Positions 56,795 through 64,000 of a DNA stretch of 64,000 bases are shown one piece after another. The notes beneath the pieces are model-generated. The model saw only the letters and a program-made list of their open reading frames with translations. It was not told where the DNA came from and searched no databases. The DNA is from Anastrepha obliqua (taxonomy: Eukaryota > Arthropoda > Insecta > Diptera > Tephritidae). The stretch lies in NCBI RefSeq assembly GCF_027943255.1, contig NC_072895.1, forward strand, positions 20,434,001-20,498,000. The letters are read 5' to 3'. Numbering within the stretch: position 1 is the stretch's first letter; each line of letters starts with the position of its first letter. The translations under genes and the position numbers were made by a program.

Positions 56795-57650
56795 AATTTG
56801 CATATGGTTTTTATACGAATAGATCTATAGAGGGCATTCGATAGGCTACCTAGGCATTTAGTATGGCACTTCTTTAGAGCCACAGGAATACCAGAACAAT
56901 ACATCAACCCGATACAAAACATGCACCGCGAAACCCCCACGCAAATATGTACACCAGGCAAACTAACGCAAAAGCTCCCAGGGATGGTCGGTACCAAGAT
57001 TCAAAACTCAGCACGTGGATTTTTACATTATTATGGATCATCTAAAATCTAAAGCTCTAGACAAACCGCTCTGGAATATCCTTTACGCGGACGATATAGT
57101 CCTAATTAACGAGGACCAAGATTGCCTGGAGAGAGAACTGAACACTTGCAATGAAATATTGACAAAAAACGGAATGCGTAGAACCGTTAAGCGAAGAGTA
57201 GACAGACCAATAAGAGATCTGTACTTTCCTGTACAAATGGACAGCCAATAACAGTGGGCAGCCAAAACCTAGGATCGATCGTAAGTGAAAATGGAAAAAT
57301 AGACGAAGATGTGACACACAGAGTTAATGCGTCGTGGTTAAAGTGGCTCAATCTCACAGGCGTCTCATGTGCCCCGAAAATGCCATTAACGATTAAGGCA
57401 AAGATGCAAAAACCGGCGTGAGACTGGTAATGCTGTACAGGTAGGAATGTTGGGCAACGCAAGCTAAGCACAACCAAAAGGTGCATGTGACGCAAATGAA
57501 AATGCTTTGGAAGGCAACAGGAATAACGCGCATGGACAAAGTGAAAAACATCAAAATACAAAAAGATATGAAATTGCATCCATCGCGGACAAAATGAGAG
57601 AAGGTACGGTCGCGTATTGCACAGAGACGAAGACCACAACGTCAAACTCG
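56795..57650 (+). mobile_element. LINE RT fragment (RTE-like), plus
   Basis: Plus-strand blocks: 'RAFDRLPRHLVWHFLRATGI' with 'PEQYINPIQNMHRETPTQI' (56827-56945), then 'IIMDHLKSKALDKPLWNILY' with 'ADDIVLINEDQDCLERELNT' (57030-57150; RT Asp pair), then after a deletion 'AKHNQKVHVTQMKMLWKATG' with 'ITRMDKVKNIKI' (57463-57560). The order is normal for an RT and thumb. Frameshifts separate the blocks. A different lineage from the other RTE copies here. Confidence 0.78.
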
Positions 57651-57779
57651 TCATGCGCATAACTGAGCCCACAAGAACTAGAAGAAAACCACAATCTCCT
57701 TGTGCGGAGACACCCTTCCCGCGACTACTTTTTGCATTACTTCGAGAGCGCCCAGAACGGTATTCATAAAGGACCAATT

Positions 57780-58640
57780 CTATTCACTCGAGTATGGGTC
57801 CACCATATTTGTAGCCAGCTTCCATGGCATTACCACCTTCTTTAACCTCGCGTTCCTGCATTTTACTGATTAAGTTGCTCTGCGCGATGTCACCAATCTT
57901 TTTCCTCAGAACATCTCCTTCCGCGACCCATCTTTCACAACTAAAAATCGTCGGTTTAGCGTCGTCGCTCGACGCTTCGCAGTATATGCACTTGGGATCG
58001 CTTACCTTGGCCGTGCGGTATAGGTATCTCCGGAAGTATCCGTGGCTCGAGAGGAACTAAATTACAAAGAAGTTCAGTTCCCCAAAGTTCCTTTGGAAGC
58101 ATTTGTCAGTTAATGGAATAAGTTTCGCTGTCCAACTGCCACGCGGTTCCGTGATTTGGCATCTTCGTTCTAAGAAGTTTGTGATAAGGTGTTTCTTCTT
58201 GGAGTCCCACGCATCCATTCCTTCTTAAGCCGTGAGGTCGACGGGTATATGGCCGCTGATCACAAAGACTGCAGCGCCAGAGACAGTATGATAAGCTGAG
58301 GCAACTCTGAGTGTCGCCGTTCATTGCACAGCCTTCAGTGCTTTGCGCTAGACTTTGCAGTTTTGCACAATTCACAATACTTCGCTGCCATACAGGGGAA
58401 AAGAGTTTGTGGCCGCCATAATTAGCTTTGTTGCTTTGGTAGTCGCATGCCGTATCTGGGCCCAGAAAATAAGCCTGCAGTCAAGTTGTATACCTAAGTA
58501 TTTCTCTACTTTTTGAGTCTCTAAGATCGTGTCGCCTATTTACATGCTGTGCTCGAGTGGCATGTGATCTCGTGTTAAAAGGATGATTTCGGTTTTATGT
58601 TTGGTGAGTTTCAGCCCGTGGTTCTCAAGCCATATTTGCC
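57780..58640 (-). mobile_element. R1-like LINE ORF2 3' part, minus
   Basis: The minus strand reads 'WLENHGLKLTKHKTEIILLT' (58632-58570, RT primer-grip region), 'VEKYLGIQLDCRLIFWAQIR' (58510-58450), 'ALKAVQ*TATLRVASAYHTV' (~58340), 'FVISGHIPVDL', then 'FLSSHGYFRRYLYRTAKVSD' with 'PKCIYCEASSDDAKPTIFSC' (58060-57920), the terminal C-x2-C zinc tail. Several stops; inactive. Confidence 0.82.
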
Positions 58641-58739
58641 TAGATGTTAGTAGAAAATATTTCCTAAACGGTTCCTTTTTTATATCATCTTTGACATTCG
58701 TCTTGAAAATGTAGAATTTTACACGATAAGGCAACACGC

Positions 58740-58890
58740 TAAAGTTAATGAAACTGTTTATTAAATGGTTGATCAACACATTGCAAAATTCGTGTTTTGC
58801 TTTTGGTGGAAATAAACATCCGAATGAGTCGACAATTCAAAGTTTGGGGAAAAAATTTCAAAAAACTGGTTCAGTTGAAGATAGAAGAAT
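58740..58890 (+). other. Possible DUF4817-like helix-turn-helix scrap
   Basis: The frame contains 'FGGNKHPNESTIQSLGKKFQ' then 'KTGSVEDRRIT', resembling the N-terminal DUF4817 DNA-binding segment seen in insect transposase-like proteins. The following residues to 59209 do not match anything I know. Confidence 0.35.
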
Positions 58891-60322
58891 TACAGATTAC
58901 AGCAGTTTAAGGCAGGAAACCGGCTTAGGAGGCCGAAATTTTGGTGTTCTTCGTGAGTTTCTTGAGCAAGGAAGGAATAATCAGAAATTGCTTAAACTTG
59001 GAGGGTATTTTACTCATATTTTTAAGTATACTTTCAAATTTTTTCAAGCCATTTCCACCGGAAATAGTGGCGTTAGAGCGTCTTGTCAGTGGATGATCGC
59101 CATCAGAGTATCTTTCTGGTGGGCATTCCTGAAGTTGCAATCAACAACAATTTTATTTTTCGTTAACAACATGTTTCCTAAAAATATGAACCTAACTTTG
59201 ATAAAATAATATTGAAAATTGCATATTTTTGAGACCCTTAAGCATAATGTATTTTTTCATACCATATTTTTTCATCTATTTTGCTTAAAAAAAATTGTTT
59301 TATGATAATAAAATCAGAATTAGGTTCATATGAATTAGAATTGAATAAAGAAAACTCCGAAAAAATTTCATAACAATAGCTTGATAACTTTTTGAGCTAG
59401 AGTGCCCCCCAGTTGAAAAAAGTCGTTTTGAGAAAAACGCCGTCGGGCGGTCACTTAAGTGCTCATAGAATCAGGAATAATCCGAATTTCGCTTTAAAAT
59501 TTTTACCACATATTCTTGAGTAGTTATACTAACAATTTATGCAATAAAAAAAAGTTGATTTTTTGATAACTCTAAACTGGTTTCCCCCTTAAGTAGTTCG
59601 GTTTTGGTTTTCTGTGTTAGTATTTTAGTTTTGAATAAAATTTTTAGACATCCTGCAAAATATCTCAGACTTGTGATCATCCTCTTGTCAATCCCTCGCG
59701 ACAATGAAAAATCTGCTGTTTGAGTTATTCCTAAAGTACGGATGCACCCAGTGCCACCATTTTCTTTTATTTCTCCTTCGTAGGAGAAGAGAGTAAAATA
59801 AAATAAATTCCGGTTCATCGCTCGACAAATTGACAACTCGTACTTTGACGATAGACAATCGCATTGTGTACGGACATGCAAGTGTATTGTTCTTGTAGCA
59901 TCATAAACATTCCCCATACATATACGAAGAATGCTGCTGAAGTAACAGTCCTTGGCCGCATATGAAACCGGGTCGCTCCGGTTACATAGAAACGACTGTC
60001 GTGGGAACGGCATGTAAGCGCATCGTCATCGTCGCTGCATTGAAAAAACATGTCGAGCCGATGACGATACGAGTCGTGCGCAAAGGGTCGTTGGCATTCA
60101 TCAATCGACTTTTTTGCGGATTTTACTTGTAGACGAGTCCGCAGTGGACATTTAAATGATGTAATTTTTCGCATGTCATTTTTAAGAGTCATATTTTAAA
60201 TAAAAATAGTGAAAGCAGACAGAGTAGACGTGTTTCTGAGTAGTTACAGTTCAATCCGTATTTTTATTAAATCCCCTGGGTGTTTGCTAAAAAGCTACAT
60301 AAATCTTTTATAAGGGGTTCTG
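58891..60322. other. Unassigned stretch with two overlapping minus-strand open frames
   Basis: Minus-strand frames of 125 residues (59815-60192, including a hydrophobic segment 'TSAAFFVYVWGMFMML') and 158 residues (59537-60013) overlap in different frames. Neither has a recognised domain. The first ATG at 60192 lies ~240 bp from the ATG of the plus-strand candidate gene, a head-to-head layout. Not enough for a gene call. Confidence 0.25.
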
Positions 60323-60430
60323 TTGTCCGGGAAAATCAAAATCAAAATAAAGTTTAATTTAACTACATACTTGAATTACTGTGAAAAAACATTGCTGTTA
60401 CAATTGTTAATATTGTTTGAGTTTACTAAC

Positions 60431-60973
60431 ATGACAAAAATGTCAACACGAATAACGGCCTTAAACAAACTGTCACCATCCCCGCAAACGCCTTCAGTAC
60501 AAAGTAAGTATCTTAGTACCGATGCATCAACCGCTGCTGAGGACATTCTTAATGATTTCTCCAAGCCTGTACGTTCTGCTTTCCGTTTACGTCCAAACAA
60601 TGAAAATGTGACTCCAATTATAAACCAATTGAGCACTACTGCAGATCGCTCTCACCTGCTGAAAGCTGTAGGAAAATTCTGCAAAGATAAGAGACCGCCA
60701 CTTTCTGTTCACTTTTTATAAATATTCGCATAGTTCGCTGGAATAATTTTTTTTTTTTTTTAATTTTTCAACTCCTCAAAAATCGTTTTTTTGGTGCAAA
60801 GCGGTTTTCATATCGAGAACATTTTTTTTTGGGTAAATAAACCCTTCAGATTCACTAAAAAACATTTTTCATCATTTCATTTGATTTCAGTTGAGCTGCT
60901 CATGCGCTACCGTGATCACCGCAAGCTGCTTCTAAAAAAGGGCGTTTCGGGAGAGGGGCGATATCAACAATAA
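60431..60973 (+). CDS. Candidate small host gene with one intron
   Basis: The ATG at 60431 opens 'MTKMSTRITALNKLSPSPQT'. After CAAA comes a strong donor GTAAGTA (60504). A pyrimidine-rich acceptor ends at 60890 (tttgatttcag). Splicing 60503 to 60891 keeps phase and leads into 'ELLMRYRDHRKLLLKKGVSG', stop at 60971-60973, for about 51 residues. If the intron is retained, the same frame stays open to 60721, giving about 97 residues. Family not recognised. Whether it is expressed is unknown; it is the only place where splice signals and coding-like frames agree. Confidence 0.35.
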
Positions 60974-61244
60974 ATATTAACATTTTTTAAAATAAAAACA
61001 CCAAAATGTGTTCTTCGGGAGTTAGCCTTCAGTATGATATATGCCTCATTTTAATAAAAGTTCTAAAACATATTTAAAAAAAATTATGACAATCGTCCAT
61101 TTTTTCGGGCTCACAAGGTGTATAACCCCTTAATATTAATCTGGAAAAAAAACCAAGCAGAGCAAAAAAATATTAAGATTTGGTAAATCAGCTAAACGTA
61201 AGAGATGGCACAACGTTTTTATACAAAATGACGCAAAATTAATC
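60974..61244. other. Unassigned spacer
   Basis: AT-rich, includes AATAAA-like sites (60971, 60990) that could serve as poly(A) signals for the upstream candidate gene. Confidence 0.3.
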
Positions 61245-61460
61245 AACCAATTTTGTTTTTGAATAACTTTTTCTCTAAATAAAAAAATGATTTTGCAGTG
61301 GAAATTTTGAGCGAGAAATCTTTATTTCGACAATTACGCGCCCCATTGCTTGTGTGTTTGTGTACTCCAACTGTCTAGCCCACAAATGTCAAATACGATT
61401 GAGTCGCGATGCCACATGCAAAAATGATAAATCTTCCAATAGGGTGATTAATTTTGTGCC
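61245..61460. repeat. Single unit of array C plus shared flank
   Basis: 'ttttgtttttgaataacttt' followed by 'ttctctaaataaaaaaatga' is one copy of the 47-49 kb unit. It is followed after ~45 bp by 'ccattgcttgtgtgtttgtg' and 'tctagcccacaaatgtcaaa', the same flank as at 48967. This is an unexpanded paralogue of array C. Confidence 0.75.
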
Positions 61461-61574
61461 ACCATGTTTTAAAACCACAGATCACACATTTTATTTTTTA
61501 CACACATTTTTGGCTGGAATACACATTGAGAGAGAGAAAAATATTAAATTAACAAGAAAAAATCAATTTAGTTT

Positions 61575-61581
61575 AAAAAAA
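61575..61581 (-). terminator. Pol III T-run terminator
   Basis: Seven T on the tRNA strand, 7 nt after the tRNA 3' end. Confidence 0.8.
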
Positions 61582-61588
61582 TCCGTTC

Positions 61589-61670
61589 CGCAGCCGGTAG
61601 GATTCGAACCTACGCTCCCAGAGGGAATCTGATTTCGAGTCAGACGCCTTAACCACTCGGCCACGACTGC
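61589..61670 (-). tRNA. tRNA-Ser(CGA), 82 nt
   Basis: Minus-strand cloverleaf: acceptor GCAGTCG/CGGCTGC with discriminator G, A box TGGCCGAGTGG, D loop, anticodon stem TCTGA/TCAGA with loop CTCGAAA (anticodon CGA at 61635-61637), long variable arm (CCCTCTGGGAG) and T arm with B box GGTTCGAATCC. No intron. A seven-T run at 61575-61581 downstream fits a Pol III terminator. Reads UCG serine codons. All stems pair, so it is probably functional. Confidence 0.96.
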
Positions 61671-62135
61671 CTATAATAACTTAGCGCCAAATTGCACACA
61701 CAAGCACTAACACACATACAAGCAGCTCACGTACACAATACAGTTACAGTAAAATTCACAAAATTTACGTCGAATAAAAATCAGCAAGCAAACGTAAATG
61801 AAATACTTGCTAGATGATAACAGTAAAAATTTGATATGCCCAAAACGATAAGTATAAAACGATAAGGAATATGCAGATTACTATTTTATATGGGCAAATG
61901 TGCTTACAATCAAAATTAATAGGCCAACAAAAACACAATGCAGAAACATTGGATGTTATTATAGCTGCCTGAAAGTATGCAACGCTAAATAGCCACGGCA
62001 GTTAGGAGATATGTAAACATACATACATACTTGTGTACATATGGCAATTCAAGGGGAAAATTACACACTAACCATAATTATTGGGTAGTTTTGTGGCTTG
62101 GGAAGCCATTTATTTGAACATGCGTTCCAAAAAAA
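61671..62135. other. Unassigned stretch
   Basis: 5' flank of the tRNA gene and AT-rich DNA with an ACAT run (62020). Nothing else recognised. Confidence 0.4.
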
Positions 62136-62320
62136 AAGGTAATTGGATCTACGGCCACATCGAACGGTCGTTATCGATCATGCAACAACAGCAAAGCAGT
62201 TCAGTGCTGGTAATATAATATATGTATGTAGCCGTCAAAGGTGAGGCACGCTCGGTAGTCCAAATATGTCACAAGCATCTGCAGCAGAATATTTGAAGAA
62301 GTCGAAGACGTTCAAAACTA

Positions 62321-63607
62321 TTAGGAGGTTGAATTAGTTTTAAAGGTGACACTTAGATGGCGCTATTTATCACTTTATCGCGTTGGCAATACTGAATATA
62401 TATTCATGACAAAGCCTCATCCCTAGGCTTTGTTTATCAGTATCTGTCATTTCGCTGAAGTATAAACAACGCAGTGTTTTCGTGCTCCGAGTATGTCAAC
62501 TTTCGTGCCGTCGAAACGCAATTTGCGGGAAGCTTTGCTTTTCTGCTTCAATTTGAAAAAAAAATACAGCCCAAGCCCGTGAATTGCTGCAGGAGGCCTA
62601 CCCAGACCATGCTCCGTCGATTTTAACATGTGAGTACTGGTTTCGACGATTCAAAAGTGGTGATTTTCACACCGAAGACAAGGAGCGTCTTGGCCAGCCC
62701 AAAAAGTTCGAGGACGCGGAATTGGGGGAATTGGTAAACGAGGACTCGTGCCAAACCCAAGAAGAGCTTGCTGAATCATTGGGCGTTGATAAATCAACCG
62801 TTTGCAAGCGTCTAAAAGCGATGGGAATGATCCAAAAGCAAGGACATTGGGTCCCGTACGAGTTGAAGCTGCGCGACGTCGAACGGCGATTTTTTACGTG
62901 CGAATTGCTGATCGAGCGACAAAATCGGAAGGGTTTTTTGCATCGGGTGGTGACTGGCGACGAAAAATGGATCCACTACGATAACCCGAAACGCAAAAAA
63001 TCATGGGGTTTGCCCGGCCACGCATCAACGTCGACGGCCAAGCAGAATATTCACGGCAAGAAAATCATGCTCTGCATTTGGTGGGATCAGGTCGGCGTCG
63101 TATATTTTGAGCTGCTCCAACCGGGCGAAACAATCACGGGGGATCGTTACCGACTGCAATTGATGCGTTTAAGCCGGGCATTGAAAGAAAAACGGCCGGA
63201 AACGGTAAAAAGGCACGACAAGGTTATTTTGCAACATGACAACGCTCGGCCGCATGTTGCTCAACCTGTCAAAAAATACCTTGGAACGCTTGGCTGGGAA
63301 GTGTTACCCCACCCGCCGTATAGTCCAGACATAGCTCCCTCCGATTAACACTTGTTCCGGCATATGAGTCTCGATTTGGCGGACCAGCGGTTCTCCTCGT
63401 ACGAGGCTACCAAAATATGGGTTGAGTCATGGATAGCCAAGCAGCGGCCAGAATTTTGGAGAAACGGCATCCGGAAATTGCCCGAAAGATGGGCGAAAGT
63501 TGTAGCTAGCGATGGCCAATACTTCGAATAAAATATTTTGTACCGTTTTTTCACAATAAAGCCCCAAATCTTCGAAAAAAACCTTTAAAACTAATTCAAC
63601 CTCCCAA
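62321..63607 (+). mobile_element. Mos1-like mariner, 1,287 bp, with TIRs
   Basis: TIRs begin 'ttaggaggttgaattagttt' at 62321 and end at 63607 as the complement of 'ttgggaggttgaattagttt', about 27 bp with one mismatch. TA duplications lie at 62319-62320 and 63608-63609. The length is the same as Mos1-class mariners to within a base or two. It is inserted in the Tc1-like relic. Confidence 0.96.
62493..63531 (+). pseudogene. Mos1-like (mauritiana-type) transposase with two lesions
   Basis: The ATG at 62493 opens 'MSTFVPSKRNLREALLFCFN'. A nine-A run (62556-62564) plus T adds one base and shifts the frame. The main frame then reads 'CEYWFRRFKSGDFHTEDKER', 'NEDSCQTQEELAESLGVDKS', 'HRVVTGDEKWIHYDNPKRKK' (first Asp), 'VILQHDNARPHVAQPVKKYL' (second Asp) and 'HPPYSPDIAPSD' (third Asp). 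TAA at 63346-63348 replaces the expected Tyr just after the third Asp. The frame resumes 'HLFRHMSLDLADQRFSSYEA' to a stop at 63529-63531. All catalytic residues are intact; only these two changes inactivate it. Confidence 0.93.
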
Positions 63608-64000
63608 TAAATGGATGCAACGGTAAACCGAAGTTAAAAACATTAACGACATCCCTTGATGAGGCTAAAAAAAAACGCCTCTCGAAAAATACTTCGAAGA
63701 TCAATGATTTGTTTGTGACAAAGTCGAACTTATCGTTGGGTGAAACAGAAGCAGGTTCATGAAAAGGTGGTGTTAGTGTATCCGAAAACACGATTCGAGG
63801 ATGTTTACGTGCAGAAGGCCTCAAATTCCAGAGCACATTGGAAAAACCGCTGCTCTTTTTATCACACCTTTGAAAAAGACTTGCATGGGCTAAGCCAAAT
63901 TCGGCACAGAATTGGACCAACGTAATATTCGCGGGTTAATCTTCCTTTTGGGCGAATATTTGCATACGTCGATCATGATCACTTGCTTACAATGGACAAC

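Larger units (their letters stand above)
62140..64000 (+). pseudogene. Tc1-like transposase relic, split by a mariner and cut by the window end
   Basis: Left part: 'SQASAAEYLKKSKTFKT' up to 62318. The right part resumes at ~63610 with 'RWMQR', then 'EAKKKRLSKNTSKINDLFVT' (~63662-63720), 'NTIRGCLRAEGLKFQSTLEK' (63787-63850), 'KRLAWAKPNSAQNWTNVIFA' (63870-63930) and 'SSFWANICIRR' (~63940-63975). The last block is the position of the first catalytic Asp (usual motif VIFSDES), which reads FAG here. A stop sits at ~63868 and one after 'TEAGS' (~63760). Tc1 lineage assigned from the N-terminal layout; the catalytic core lies beyond the window. Confidence 0.7.

Noticed and set aside
60323..60430. 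N-terminal extension of the candidate gene from 60323
   Set aside because: The upstream start is TTG, not ATG, and the extra residues are low-complexity; the ATG at 60431 is preferred.
61589..61670. tRNA-derived SINE head
   Set aside because: Complete cloverleaf with variable arm and immediate T-run terminator; no SINE body or tail downstream.

Overview
The window is nuclear DNA of an insect, most likely a higher fly; a tephritid-type fruit fly fits best. The reasons are an AT-rich base composition, a 17.6/297-type gypsy retrotransposon primed by tRNA-Ser, many mariner families including DD41D (rosa-type) and DD37D (maT) relics, RTE- and R1-like LINEs, and a eukaryotic tRNA with A/B boxes and a T-run terminator. 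Species cannot be fixed from the sequence alone. Apart from one tRNA-Ser(CGA) gene and one candidate small spliced gene, I recognise no complete host gene. Almost everything identifiable is mobile-element DNA.

Layout. 0-13 kb: a tandem array split by a LINE scrap, a (CA)n microsatellite, a LINE 3' fragment, DD41D transposase relics, R1-like RT scraps and a ~150-bp AT-rich tandem array (12.1-13.4 kb). 14-23 kb: a decayed mariner with its TIRs, another DD41D relic, a 347-bp foldback MITE with a TTA duplication, a mariner N-terminal scrap and a DD41D N-terminal relic. 22.7-32 kb: a dense block of LINE 3' ends (RTE, R1-like and a RNase H family here called LINE-A). An internally deleted mariner sits cleanly inside one RTE copy. 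33-37 kb: a nearly intact mariner inside a ~115-bp minisatellite, then a maT element inside an older mariner, then a second copy of the ~390-bp repeat that hosts the MITE at 17 kb; here the MITE is absent. 37.8-46.8 kb: more LINE pieces in both orientations, including an ORF1 (DUF4780-like) fragment and a 1.7-kb RTE copy.

47.1-49 kb is a ~60-bp-unit tandem array with a 248-bp higher-order duplication. Its flank recurs, with a single repeat unit, at 61.25 kb beside the tRNA. 49.92-55.63 kb is a complete 5,706-bp LTR retrotransposon on the minus strand: 340-bp LTRs that read as identical, 4-bp target duplication TGCA, tRNA-Ser(GCT) primer site, polypurine tract, gag, and pol reached by a probable -1 frameshift, with no env. 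56.8-58.6 kb holds two more LINE fragments. 62.3-63.6 kb is a Mos1-like mariner with only two disabling lesions, inserted in a Tc1-like transposase relic that runs off the end of the window.

The elements give a readable order of insertion, because several retain their empty-site sequence. The high density of truncated, nested elements in both orientations, with one very young gypsy element, makes the region a reasonable candidate for a piRNA-cluster-like locus. That is inference and needs small-RNA data. Positions of LINE and relic ends are approximate unless TIRs or LTRs are stated. Many open frames here begin at non-ATG codons and were judged by homology-like motifs, not by start codons.
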